A stretch of DNA of 64,000 nucleotides from Calothrix sp. PCC 7716 (GCF_019977735.1 NZ_AP025018.1:1-64000), one strand, 5' to 3'; positions 36,671 to 45,176 are shown, numbered from the stretch's first letter. Notes: generated by a model from the sequence alone, not told the origin. A program made the numbers and translations.

Positions 36671-36970
36671 ATGCGTGTTATCAGTCGTAGAATCTTGAGA
36701 GAATTTTGTCAAAGTCATGCTGATGCTTGTGATGCCCTTTATGATTGGTATAGAGTTGCAACTAAAGCCGAATGGAAAAACCTTGTTGATGTTCAAACTA
36801 TTTATCCCAAAGCAGAAGCCGTAGGAAATTTTACAGTGTTTAACATTAAGGGTAACAACTATCGCTTAATAGTAGATATAGTTTACGAAACGCAGCGAAT
36901 TTATATAAAGTACGTTTTAACTCACGCCGAATACGATAAGGATAAGTGGAAAAATGACCCATACTTTTAA
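36671..36970 (+). CDS. higB: HigB-type mRNA interferase toxin
   Basis: The 99-residue protein has the RelE/HigB fold: 'MRVISRRILREFCQSHADA', 'WYRVATKAEWKNLVDVQTIYPKAEAVGNFTVFNIKGNNYRLIVDIVY' and 'YIKYVLTHAEYDKDKWKND'. The basic and histidine residues of the C-terminal part are those used to cleave ribosome-bound mRNA. The toxin gene precedes the antitoxin, as in HigBA modules, and the two overlap by 17 bases. Confidence 0.92.
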   Translation: MRVISRRILREFCQSHADACDALYDWYRVATKAEWKNLVDVQTIYPKAEAVGNFTVFNIKGNNYRLIVDIVYETQRIYIKYVLTHAEYDKDKWKNDPYF

Positions 36971-37352
36971 TTCTGAATCTTATGCTAAATTGTTAGCCCA
37001 GTATCAGCCGAAAACAATCACTACTGAAGAAGAAAATGAGCGTGCGATAGCTTTGGCAACAGAGTTAGAGCATCGTAAAAGTCGAACTCCAGAAGAAGAG
37101 ACATTGTTGGAGTTACTGGTAACGCTAATTGAGAAGTTTGAGGAAGCTCATTACCCAATACCACAGGGTACACCACATTCAATGCTACAACATTTGATGG
37201 ATGTTCGTGAACTGGCGCCATCCGCATTAGTTGAAGTAATTGGCTCTAAGCAAGCTGTTTTTGAGATAATTAATGGTACACGTAGCATTAGCAAAGCTCA
37301 AGCACAGACGCTAGCAGATTTTTTTAAAGTTGATATCAGCTTGTTTTTATAA
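36954..37352 (+). CDS. higA: HigA-type antitoxin
   Basis: The 132-residue protein is helical at the N-terminus. A C-terminal HTH follows (HSMLQHLMDVRELAPSALVEVIGSKQAVFEIINGTRSISKAQAQTLADFFKV), which would bind the operon promoter. The N-terminal part (ENERAIALATELEHRKSRTPEEETLLELLVTLIEKFEE) is the expected toxin-wrapping region. A strong hairpin ends the operon at 37358-37385. Confidence 0.92.
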   Translation: MTHTFNSESYAKLLAQYQPKTITTEEENERAIALATELEHRKSRTPEEETLLELLVTLIEKFEEAHYPIPQGTPHSMLQHLMDVRELAPSALVEVIGSKQAVFEIINGTRSISKAQAQTLADFFKVDISLFL

Positions 37353-37357
37353 TAAAT

Positions 37358-37385
37358 ATAGAGACCGATTATATTCGGTCTCTAT
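37358..37385 (+). terminator. Perfect 11-bp hairpin after higBA
   Basis: ATAGAGACCGA / TCGGTCTCTAT with a six-base TTATAT loop follows the higA stop by six bases. There is no strong T-run after it, so it may be a hairpin terminator with a weak tail or a stabiliser of the 3' end. Confidence 0.65.
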
Positions 37386-37633
37386 GAGGTAAGATTTTTA
37401 TGTAAAGTGTCAAAGACTAAAACTCTAGCACCTGCACCACTAACATGATAGATAATTGTAAACTATCGGCGACTCTTTTGATATCAAGTAAAACTTGCTT
37501 TTGTTTATACTGTAAACGGTTTAAAACTGTTATTCTGAGCGAAGCGAATAATCTGCGAGATGCTTCACTACGCTTCGCTCCATTCAGCATGACAAAAGTT
37601 CAATTTCTATCCGTGGAAAGTATATTTTCTATC

Positions 37634-38296
37634 TCACACATTTTGCTGTCTATCTAAAATAAATTTCTCATAAATACGTTCTGCTGTCTCTCGCAGTCTA
37701 TCGTTATCTGAAAGTAATAGTTCTGCATGAAGTAGTAAAGGGTCGGCAATGGGTTCAGGTTGGTTATAACATCCAGCATTTTGTTTACCGAATTGCTGAA
37801 TAAAAATGATTTCTCCTTGAGGACTTGGTTTAAGTTTAAGTTTAGCTGCAATTACGCTATGATTTGTATTTACGTGTAATGTAGCGCTTGTCGGCATTAA
37901 ATAATATGTGGCTAATGCGGCGCCTAATTCACCACCAATCAAAAAATTCTCTTCAAGTCCTAACTCAATAATACTTTCTTTTATATCTGAAAAGTCTTTT
38001 TGTAACGCTGGAGTATAGGCACCAATAAACAATTTTGGGCGAAGAGTTTCAGCATAGCCAATTTCCCAACGTTCTAAAAGCTTATTATATTTATTAATAA
38101 AATATTTACCTTCTCGCTGTCGCTGAAGATAACCTAATTTATATAATTGCTTCAAAGTCTCACTGATACTTTCTGGCGCCATATCAACTAAACTAGCTAA
38201 TTCCTCTAAGGAAGCTCTTAGAATATCTGGTTTTTTTAGTAAAATATAAATTAATTCTAAAATTTTATTTGTAAACTGAAAACTCTGATAGCTCAT
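37634..38296 (-). CDS. AbiEi-like antitoxin / winged-helix regulator
   Basis: From the ATG at 38296 (MSYQSFQF) the product has 220 residues; a GTG at 38305 would add three. It has an N-terminal winged helix (LRASLEELASLVDMAPESISETLKQLYKLGYLQRQREGKYFINKY) and the AbiEi C-terminal domain 'LIGGELGAALATYYLMPTSATLHVNT' with 'ADPLLLHAELLLSDNDRLRETAERIYEKFI'. In type IV systems AbiEi opposes an AbiEii nucleotidyltransferase, but none is adjacent. Its ATG and likely ribosome site lie in the terminal repeat of the neighbouring IS element. Confidence 0.82.
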   Translation of the reverse strand: MSYQSFQFTNKILELIYILLKKPDILRASLEELASLVDMAPESISETLKQLYKLGYLQRQREGKYFINKYNKLLERWEIGYAETLRPKLFIGAYTPALQKDFSDIKESIIELGLEENFLIGGELGAALATYYLMPTSATLHVNTNHSVIAAKLKLKPSPQGEIIFIQQFGKQNAGCYNQPEPIADPLLLHAELLLSDNDRLRETAERIYEKFILDRQQNV

Positions 38297-39712
38297 ATCT
38301 TGCACCTAACGTGTAAACCCGTACAAAGCGAATTAGAGAGGGTAAAACTATAACTACAATATTAATTCTTTTTTACGTATATAAATTACATATTTTTAAC
38401 TAGCCTACATCGAATTAATACGGAATTTAGTTCTAAAATTTTAATTTGATAATGGCGCCGTTGATGGGCGAAAATTACATACAAATATACTGTTAGGAGT
38501 GAGTGATAATGAATTTAATTTGCATTGTGGCGCCAAAACATGAGAAAAAGGGCGTTGAAATATATCTAAAGTTCAGCAAGAACATATGGTTTCAATTCTT
38601 AGGCGCGGGACAAAATCTAGTTTACACTTTGCTGTCATTGATGCCTTCTACTTACCAACAAGAAAATCTTGAAGCTATGTTTGGGATGTTCTTAGAAGCA
38701 CAAGGCTATCCCCTACCTCAACACAGTAAAAGTAAGTCACCCAGTGCATTAAGTCGATTTCTCAATATATACAATTGGTCAACTAGAGGTGTAATTCGCA
38801 CTGCCCGCGACCGTATTATCAAGGAGATTTTGTCTGAGCGATCGTTGGGGCGCCAACCATTTTTACAAGTTATTATTGACCTCACAACTTTGGAGAAATG
38901 TGGAAAATTTAAGGCACTTGAAAGCTTAATCAGCGTTTACCACGGAAAACGAGGTTTGCATTTGGTTGTGGTGTATCTGGTTGTTGGTCGCTGGCGAATA
39001 CCCTGGAATTTTCGCGTTTGGCGAGGAAAAGGCGCCACCTCCCCAGCAAGGCTGGGGCTAAAAATGGTTAAATCTTTACCAAAAAAATTAACCAAGCACT
39101 TCAAGGAGGTAATGGTTTTAGTAGATACAGGCTTTGGTAGTATTCAATTTATACATGGTGTTCGAGAGAAAAAATATCACATAATTGCTGGTATAGCTTG
39201 TACTCGTAAGCTAATCGATGGACGCAGTGTTGCTCAATTACACAAACGAGGACAGCAACTTTACCTTCAGGGTTTGAAGTTTCCCGTCTATATATCTTGG
39301 TATTATTTTAAACGTCATGACGGCAAGTATGAAAAGCGATTTGTTATTTCTACTAAAGCCCTTAAAGCCAGCACCATTTCTTGGTGGGGTAAACGAAGGT
39401 GGCAAATAGAAGGTTGGTTTAAAACCGCAAAACACCGTTTTGGGTTGCACCGCTTTGGACAAGGAACCCTTTTAGGGGTTTATCGTTGGCTTGTACTGTC
39501 CTTTATTTCTTATATTTTGGCACACTGGGCTTATTTATCTTATTCAGGCGCCAACTCAGACCTACCTGACTGGGGTGAAGCAGCAGAAATTGCATTCCAA
39601 ACTATATTTCCCCATTTGTTAGTGTTACTTCTTTTACAAGATATTGAGCGGCTTAGGGAACTGGCACTTAGTCAAGGAATTGACATCCAAATTTCCAGGT
39701 GCAAGATATGAG
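38292..39712. mobile_element. IS4-like insertion sequence with 16-bp terminal inverted repeats
   Basis: CTCATATCTTGCACCT at 38292-38307 is repeated in perfect inverted orientation at 39697-39712, bounding a 1421-bp element with one transposase gene. I could not find a convincing target duplication in the flanks. Both ends read outward as AGGTGCAAGATATGAG, that is, a plausible ribosome site followed by ATG. Confidence 0.82.
38509..39711 (+). CDS. IS4-like DDE transposase
   Basis: From the ATG at 38509, after 'taggagtgagtg', the protein has 400 residues. The catalytic core shows first-Asp 'LQVIIDLTTLEK', second-Asp 'VMVLVDTGFGS', and the C-terminal 'RWQIEGWFKTAKHRFGL' that supplies the IS4-type R-3-E-6-K. 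The stop lies in the right inverted repeat. No internal stop or frameshift is visible, so the enzyme may be functional. Confidence 0.9.
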   Translation: MNLICIVAPKHEKKGVEIYLKFSKNIWFQFLGAGQNLVYTLLSLMPSTYQQENLEAMFGMFLEAQGYPLPQHSKSKSPSALSRFLNIYNWSTRGVIRTARDRIIKEILSERSLGRQPFLQVIIDLTTLEKCGKFKALESLISVYHGKRGLHLVVVYLVVGRWRIPWNFRVWRGKGATSPARLGLKMVKSLPKKLTKHFKEVMVLVDTGFGSIQFIHGVREKKYHIIAGIACTRKLIDGRSVAQLHKRGQQLYLQGLKFPVYISWYYFKRHDGKYEKRFVISTKALKASTISWWGKRRWQIEGWFKTAKHRFGLHRFGQGTLLGVYRWLVLSFISYILAHWAYLSYSGANSDLPDWGEAAEIAFQTIFPHLLVLLLLQDIERLRELALSQGIDIQISRCKI

Positions 39713-39743
39713 TTATGTTTAGCAGGGATAGGACTTGTTGCTT

Positions 39744-40442
39744 ATGAAATTACGGCATCAACTCAAAAAATATCGCAATTTATTTCTAATTGCAATTTTA
39801 GCTGCTGTAATGATGACTTTACTCGGCGCCTTTACTCCGACTAAATGGTTTTATGATTTCAGTAGTCCTTGTAATGTTAATATTTATGTGATTAATGGTG
39901 GTGTACATAGTGATTTGATATTACCAGTAAAAACTTCAAATTCTAACTGGAATGATTTTATGCCATTAGAAGAAATAGGTACTGACACAAATCAGCAATA
40001 TCAGTATCTAAGTATTGGTTGGGGGGAGCATGACTTTTTTATTAACACACCAACTATAGCCGATATTAGAATTCATACTGTTATCAAAGCTTTATTTTAC
40101 CCAAATAATACTTCGGTAATGCACGTTAGAGGTTTTAATAATTTACCGAATAAAAAATATGTTGATATCAAATGTGTACGTATTAGTTATGATAATTATC
40201 TGAGACTAGTACAATTTATTCAACAAACCTTTCAACTTGATAATACAGGTCGTGTAATTAGAGTTGCCAATGGTTATAATGCTTATGGTGGATTTTATGG
40301 CGCCATTGGTCGGTATTCAATTTTAAGAAATTGTAATGACTGGACTGCAGAAGCGTTAAGAACAGCTAATGTCAATACTCCTCTTTGGAGCAGTCTTTCC
40401 GCTCCTATTATGTGGCATCTCAGAAATAATTGCAATTGTTAA
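39744..40442 (+). CDS. TIGR02117/DUF2459-type membrane-anchored protein
   Basis: The ATG at 39744 (MKLRHQLKKYRNLFLIAILAAVMMTLLGAF) gives a basic N-terminus and a single membrane anchor. The ~200-residue outer part has 'NIYVINGGVHSDLILPV', 'YLSIGWGEHDFFINTPT' and 'YGGFYGAIGRYSILRNCNDWTAEALRTA', all of the TIGR02117/DUF2459 family. The His-Ser and Cys-Asn patterns (GGVHSD, RNCNDW) suggest a papain-like fold. The IS element ends 32 bases upstream, so its native promoter may be lost. Confidence 0.85.
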   Translation: MKLRHQLKKYRNLFLIAILAAVMMTLLGAFTPTKWFYDFSSPCNVNIYVINGGVHSDLILPVKTSNSNWNDFMPLEEIGTDTNQQYQYLSIGWGEHDFFINTPTIADIRIHTVIKALFYPNNTSVMHVRGFNNLPNKKYVDIKCVRISYDNYLRLVQFIQQTFQLDNTGRVIRVANGYNAYGGFYGAIGRYSILRNCNDWTAEALRTANVNTPLWSSLSAPIMWHLRNNCNC

Positions 40443-40744
40443 TAGTGATTGTAAGGTGGGCACTGCCCACCATACGAATTTAGTATATTAATTGCCAGTT
40501 GCGTTGACTCAATAAGAGATGAATCACTCTTTTTGATGCGGAGTTGTTTAGCTTGCTCGAAATAATGCAAAGCTTGTTCATACTGCTTTTGGTCAAACTT
40601 ACATTTACCAAGATGTTGATACGCGAAGTCAAGATAAGTGGAAATTTCTGGTTTGGTTTGGCAAAGTGTGATTGCTTCCTTAAACAATTCTTCGCTTTTC
40701 GCATATTGTTTTTGCCACTGGTAAACATGAGCTAGGCGAATCAT
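40439..40744 (-). pseudogene. 3' remnant of a TPR-protein gene joined to tetR
   Basis: The frame 'MIRLAHVYQWQKQYAKSEEL' continues with 'YLDFAYQHLGKCKFDQKQYEQALHYFEQAKQLR'. This is the end of a TPR protein. Its 5' part is missing and the DNA upstream is the 3' end of a tetR gene in another frame. The final residues (SYGGQCPPYNHY) come from a GGTGGGCANTGCCCACC repeat. A deletion appears to have joined two genes. Confidence 0.75.
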
Positions 40745-41288
40745 GCTTACTATAAAGGATATTTCTGTCATGTTTACCTATCAAGCCTTCCGCAACTTCT
40801 GCTAAAGATACTTCTGATTTACCAAACAGGCGCCGCTGTACAAAGGCGCCGTCTATCAGCAACAATAAAATACTAGCAACACGGGCATTATTTATATTCG
40901 CTTCTTCTGCCAGTTGAGTTAAACGCTTTAGCACTGCTTCTTTATGTTTTACAGCTACTTGGTGTCCCGGATAATCTAACTCTCCATATTCTGCAGTTGT
41001 AATAATAAACGGACATCCCAAGCATTCTGGTTTTGCTAGTAGTTCATCCAACCATGTGAATACTCTTAATAACTTTTCTACTGAGTGTGACGGATACTTA
41101 GCTAGTTCAGCTTCCAATAAATCCCAAAACCGCTGGTTACGCTGTTCTAGATAAGCAACTACCAAATCATCTTTTGATGGAAAGTATCTATATAGTGTTG
41201 ATTTTGCCACTCCTGACTTTGCAATAATCGTATCTACACCTGTCGCTCTAATCCCTTCACTGTAAAATAATTCATCTGCAATATTCAA
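40680..41288 (-). CDS. TetR-family regulator with altered ends
   Basis: The N-terminal HTH (ADELFYSEGIRATGVDTIIAKSGVAKSTLYRYFPSKDDLVVAYLE) and ligand domain (LGCPFIITTAEYGELDYPGHQVAVKHKEAVLKRL) are typical TetR. The only start is a TTG at 41288. The natural sequence upstream (REQIL) remains in frame but then meets a dispersed repeat and a stop, so the original start seems lost. The C-terminal ~25 residues (DRNILYSKHDSPSSC...) come from out-of-frame TPR DNA. Function may be impaired. Confidence 0.78.
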   Translation of the reverse strand: MNIADELFYSEGIRATGVDTIIAKSGVAKSTLYRYFPSKDDLVVAYLEQRNQRFWDLLEAELAKYPSHSVEKLLRVFTWLDELLAKPECLGCPFIITTAEYGELDYPGHQVAVKHKEAVLKRLTQLAEEANINNARVASILLLLIDGAFVQRRLFGKSEVSLAEVAEGLIGKHDRNILYSKHDSPSSCLPVAKTICEKRRIV

Positions 41289-41299
41289 TATTTGCTCAC

Positions 41300-41410
41300 G
41301 CAGTAAGGTTCTTTGTGACCTTTGTGTCTAAAGAACGGTAAATCCTCCGGATTATGTGGTTTACCCCTATACGCCTCTGTGTTCTCCGTGTCTCTGTGGT
41401 AAAATAATTA
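41300..41410. repeat. Two dispersed CTTTGTG / CTCTGTG repeats between divergent genes
   Basis: 'ggttctttgtgacctttgtg' (about 41308-41330) and 'cgcctctgtgttctccgtgt' with 'ctctgtggt' (about 41371-41402) lie next to each other. 'acaagcgagacgcccgtgct' follows at about 41419-41440, a family that also occurs at about 61880-61900. Confidence 0.75.
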
Positions 41411-41579
41411 ACTGGATTGCACAAGCGAGACGCCCGTGCTACAACCTATCAAATTTTATAAAAGCAATTAGCTGTTGACGATTCGATTGTAAAAGCTTAG
41501 ATTATTAATATATTTGTACCAAATATGCAGCTGTCTGTTGATGTCTGTTTAATTAACATTTTTTACAACACCCATCATT

Positions 41580-42842
41580 ATGAACATCTCTGAATATATC
41601 GAATCCAAGCGCCATGCCATAAAGAAAGTTTCTAGCGATATCCGCGAACGTTGGAATAATCGTATAGTAAAGAACTCGTGGCATTTACAAGGAACTGACG
41701 GTGCCGCTCAATATCTAGCTAACTACGGTAACAACGTTGGCATTGCGAAAGTTATCGGGTTTGCAGTGTGTGCTGAACAAGAAGGATATCTAGAAGTTGC
41801 AATGGGGTTCTGGCAAAAAGCTTTTGAAATAGAAACAGGTGCGGCGCCAACTCCAAAAAAAGCAAAAGCTGCTGTTAAGGCTTCCAATAATGCAGAGTCT
41901 ACAGTTATTGTAGAAGCGGCGCCTAAGTTAGTTGAAGAGTTACCATCACATCTACAACCAGGAAGCATTGTTACAATGCAGGCAGTTGATGCACCGTTAG
42001 ATAGAGAATATTACATTAATTCTCCTGATTATTGGGGACAACCGAAACGCGATGGCAACAGGTTGGTAGTAGTGGCAACGAAAGATAAGGTTTACTATCA
42101 GTCGCGCTCAACCAATATAAAAGCCCAACCTGCAATAGAAATTAATAATCTATTACTTGAACTAGCTAATCATATCGGTACTTTTGTACTTGACGGTGAA
42201 TTATACTATCTTTCTTCAACAGGTAGTGAGCATCGAACCGCACCGCAAGCAGCAATGGTAAACGAACAAAACGGACAACCAGTTGTTGCGAAACCAATTT
42301 ACGCTATTTTCAAAGCTTTATGGTTTTCTGGAAAAGATTTAACGACGGCAAGTGAAGCTGAACGGATTGAAGCTGGAGAAGAAATAGGTAAGCATTTAGA
42401 TAAGCAATATTTTGAAGTCGTCCCTACTGCCAAAACTCAAGCAGAAAAAACATCTTTAGCAGCGAAACAAGAATCTGAAGGTCGAGAAGGTGAGATATGG
42501 GTATCAAATAGCTGTCAATATATTGGTGGTAAAGATACGCGCGCTTATGTAATGGTACGGACAAAATATAATTTGGAGTTAGATTTAATCATTACCGAGT
42601 GTACAAAAACAACTGTAGCTGGCAGACCATTTAGCGCGCTTAATGTCGCACAAGAAGTTAAGGGTAAATTAGTACCAATGGGTTCGGTTGGTACTGGATT
42701 TTCGCAACATGATATGGAAGAAATTGCTCGGCGCCACTCTGCAAACCCAGGAAGCGTTAAAATTACAGTGCGCTGTCAAGGTTTAACCGAACGCTGTAAA
42801 CTATGGCACGTGCGCTTTATTGGAATTATCGAAGATAAATGA
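41580..42842 (+). CDS. Divergent ATP-dependent ligase-like nucleotidyltransferase
   Basis: The 420-residue protein has the ordered motifs of the DNA-ligase/mRNA-capping superfamily. Motif I is 'GQPKRDGNRLVVV' (Lys nucleophile), motif III 'FVLDGELYYLS', motif IV 'EGREGEIWVS' and motif V 'VRTKYNLELDLII'; an OB-like C-terminal domain follows. The N-terminal ~120 residues (helical region, then a linker with PTPKKAKAAVKAS) do not match the usual ligase DNA-binding domain. It is the second ligase-fold gene in the window and unlike the 20351 gene. It precedes a glycosyltransferase gene by 12 bases. The substrate (DNA, RNA or other) is unknown. Confidence 0.75.
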   Translation: MNISEYIESKRHAIKKVSSDIRERWNNRIVKNSWHLQGTDGAAQYLANYGNNVGIAKVIGFAVCAEQEGYLEVAMGFWQKAFEIETGAAPTPKKAKAAVKASNNAESTVIVEAAPKLVEELPSHLQPGSIVTMQAVDAPLDREYYINSPDYWGQPKRDGNRLVVVATKDKVYYQSRSTNIKAQPAIEINNLLLELANHIGTFVLDGELYYLSSTGSEHRTAPQAAMVNEQNGQPVVAKPIYAIFKALWFSGKDLTTASEAERIEAGEEIGKHLDKQYFEVVPTAKTQAEKTSLAAKQESEGREGEIWVSNSCQYIGGKDTRAYVMVRTKYNLELDLIITECTKTTVAGRPFSALNVAQEVKGKLVPMGSVGTGFSQHDMEEIARRHSANPGSVKITVRCQGLTERCKLWHVRFIGIIEDK

Positions 42843-42854
42843 GTTTACTTGAAG

Positions 42855-44348
42855 ATGAAAAATTTATCAACAGTTAAATGGAAAGAATTTTTATGGTTCA
42901 ATTTATTTATACCTGGTATATTTTTTATCTTCGCTATTTATATAATGCCGATTTGGCAAGCGTTTGAATTTGATACAAGTGATGAAGGTATCGAATTAAT
43001 TAAAACGTCTTTATATTTACAGGGGTTTGATTTATATACACAAATATGGAATGACCAGCCACCACTCTCAACTGTTGTTTTGGCTCAGTGGTTTCGTTGG
43101 TTTGGTGAGTCGATAGTTTCAGCAAGACTTTTAGTTTTATGTTCTTCAACGCTACTTGTTTGGTCATTTTGTCAAACTCTGCGTATTTATGTAGGTAATA
43201 TTGCAGCAACAGTAGGCGCCTTTTTATTAGCTATCTCTTGTAATTTCCTCAGAGTTAGCGTTTCTGCGATGATTGGTCAACCAGCATTAGCAATGGCAAT
43301 GATGTCTATTTACATGTTAATGTTGTATAGGCAGAAATTATCAAAGAGTTTGATTGTAACATCTGGTGTCTTTTTAGCACTGTCTCTACAAATCAAATTA
43401 TTTACTGCACTTTTAATTCCACTAATTATATTAGAATTGATTAATATTAGATTAGAGAAAGATTATTGGCGATTAAAAAAACATATATTTATTGATATTC
43501 TTACTTGGATAGCCTCTTTTGGATGTGTTTTTTTGCTAATTGGCTTTATGTCTAATTCCTTGAGTTATGAGCAACTATTTGGCTCTCATTTTGATGAAGA
43601 TGTCAAAACAGCATTTGATGTAGGAAATAGTGTAAGACTAACACTTTCGTTTTTGTTACAAGATTTTGATTATATACTCCTAGCAATTCCAGCAATAATC
43701 ATTATCTTTAAAAAACGCGAATGTAATAAAGCTTTTCCAATCATTTGGCTGTTAACAGCTTTTGTGCTAATTCTTACTCATAAACCTGTTTGGTATCATC
43801 ATTATCTGTTAATTTCGATACCCCTGACTTGGGTAGCTACCTATGGAGTAGAGTTAGCAATTGATTATTTAAGAAAAAACCGTAACAAGTTACAAGCAAA
43901 GCTAAATAATTCCAAAATAACATTATATAAATTATCAGCTTATTTTTTAATATTGTCGCTATTTTTCATTCCAGTAAAACTGACTATTATCACGATGGAA
44001 AATAATAAATATATTGAAGAAAGTAAAGAAAAAGTTGAATTACTAAATATTGTATTAAAACATAAACAAAATACACAATGGATATTTACAGACTGCCCTA
44101 TTTATGCATTCTACTCTGGGTTACGTGTTCCACCAGAGATAGCTGTGTTATCGCATATCAGACTCCGCTCAAACACTATCACGCGCGAGCAATTTCTCTC
44201 AGTCCTTAAAAATTACCGTCCTGAACAAGCTTTATTTTGCAAATCTAGAATGATTCGCAATTACTTAGATAGTCATATCAGTCAGTATTATACAAAAACA
44301 TTTGAAAACGGCGCCGGAACTCATTATTTATTAAAAGATAAATTATAG
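42855..44348 (+). CDS. GT39-like membrane glycosyltransferase
   Basis: From the ATG at 42855 (MKNLSTVKW) the protein has 497 residues and about ten membrane segments. The first external loop holds the acidic motif 'FDTSDEGIELIKTSLYLQGFDLYTQIWNDQPPLS', which corresponds to the lipid-sugar/metal site of PMT/ArnT-type (GT39/GT83) transferases. A C-terminal soluble part follows. It would use a polyprenyl-linked sugar in the membrane. It sits 12 bases behind the ligase-like gene and is probably co-transcribed, although no functional link is known. Confidence 0.85.
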   Translation: MKNLSTVKWKEFLWFNLFIPGIFFIFAIYIMPIWQAFEFDTSDEGIELIKTSLYLQGFDLYTQIWNDQPPLSTVVLAQWFRWFGESIVSARLLVLCSSTLLVWSFCQTLRIYVGNIAATVGAFLLAISCNFLRVSVSAMIGQPALAMAMMSIYMLMLYRQKLSKSLIVTSGVFLALSLQIKLFTALLIPLIILELINIRLEKDYWRLKKHIFIDILTWIASFGCVFLLIGFMSNSLSYEQLFGSHFDEDVKTAFDVGNSVRLTLSFLLQDFDYILLAIPAIIIIFKKRECNKAFPIIWLLTAFVLILTHKPVWYHHYLLISIPLTWVATYGVELAIDYLRKNRNKLQAKLNNSKITLYKLSAYFLILSLFFIPVKLTIITMENNKYIEESKEKVELLNIVLKHKQNTQWIFTDCPIYAFYSGLRVPPEIAVLSHIRLRSNTITREQFLSVLKNYRPEQALFCKSRMIRNYLDSHISQYYTKTFENGAGTHYLLKDKL

Positions 44349-44467
44349 TGAGCGCTCACTCAATATATATTAAATTAATGTTTACATAATAAATTTTTGA
44401 TTGTATATTGACGAACTTGTAAACGTGAAATATAAAAGATTAACTGGTGATGGGTGATGAACATTTT

Positions 44468-44483
44468 TGTGATTTAGCTCACA
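44468..44483. promoter_or_regulatory. Perfect CRP-type operator TGTGA-N6-TCACA
   Basis: TGTGATTTAGCTCACA exactly fits the consensus recognised by E. coli CRP and by cyanobacterial CRP proteins (SyCrp1, AnCrpA). It lies 93 bases before a 34-codon open frame with a good ribosome site. A -10-like TACGAT at about 44504 would place the site near -41, a normal activating position. Confidence 0.65.
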
Positions 44484-44575
44484 CTAAAAGAAAAAATAAA
44501 TCATACGATTTAATCAGGAATTAACTTCCTAGCTGTTGAATATATTACAGGAATTCAAAATTGAGGTAAAAACAC

Positions 44576-44680
44576 ATGGCTATTAATTTCAGTGAAGTTT
44601 ATCAAATTATTATTATTGCTTCTATTGCAAGCTTTGCGTTATCTTCAGGCATATGCTTGGCAGTACCTAAAGTTAAATAA
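44576..44680 (+). CDS. Small single-span membrane peptide (34 aa)
   Basis: ATG at 44576 is preceded by 'ttgaggtaaaaacac'. The peptide begins MAINFSEVYQ, continues with one hydrophobic segment (IIIIASIASFALSSGICLAV) and ends in a basic PKVK, like small subunits of photosynthetic or respiratory complexes. I cannot match it to PetG, PetL, PetM, PetN, PsaM, PsbM or other small subunits. The CRP-type site upstream supports it being a real regulated gene. Confidence 0.5.
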   Translation: MAINFSEVYQIIIIASIASFALSSGICLAVPKVK

Positions 44681-44747
44681 TATTTAAAATTTTTCTAAGT
44701 GTAAGGTGGGCACTGCCCACCCTGCTTTTAGATATATTATTGTTTAA

Positions 44748-45155
44748 TCAGCTATTAACAAAATCCTGCGAAGCTTCTTTCATCGACATAAACCCAGCGT
44801 AACCAATTAAACACGAATATCCCCCAAACAAAAAGGCGCCATATCTTCCTGCTGTTTCAGGTTGCATATTCACCATTAATTCAGAAAAAGTCGAAAGCAC
44901 CAGCACTTCACCCAGCATTCCCGGCAAAGCAAGACACACCGCACCATATAACCAATATTCTGACTTAATACGGCGCCACTTCATTAACCCTATCCCAATA
45001 ACACTGTACAAAATACCAGTAACAATCACATTTATCCAATACCCAAGCGTAGAGCTTTCAAAAAAGTATGACCCAGCTATACGGTAAACCAATGTACCTA
45101 TTGCCCAAATAATCAGACCAAGCGAAAAAAGAATAATTCCATCTTTACGACTCAT
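44748..45155 (-). CDS. DUF5367-like four-helix membrane protein
   Basis: The 135-residue protein has four hydrophobic segments (IILFSLGLIIWAIGTLVYRIAG, VIVTGILYSVIGIGLMKW, WLYGAVCLALPGMLGEVLVLSTF, GAFLFGGYSCLIGYAGFMSM). It resembles DUF5367 small membrane proteins. It is divergent from a tetR gene with two operator-like repeats in between, so it is the likely target of that regulator. It may be an efflux or stress-membrane protein. Confidence 0.75.
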   Translation of the reverse strand: MSRKDGIILFSLGLIIWAIGTLVYRIAGSYFFESSTLGYWINVIVTGILYSVIGIGLMKWRRIKSEYWLYGAVCLALPGMLGEVLVLSTFSELMVNMQPETAGRYGAFLFGGYSCLIGYAGFMSMKEASQDFVNS

Positions 45156-45176
45156 AGCTACTTCCTTCCATGTTAA

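Noticed and set aside
38292-39712. Target-site duplication for the IS4-like element
   Set aside because: The flanks (ctgatag and ttatgtt) share no convincing direct repeat, so none is reported.
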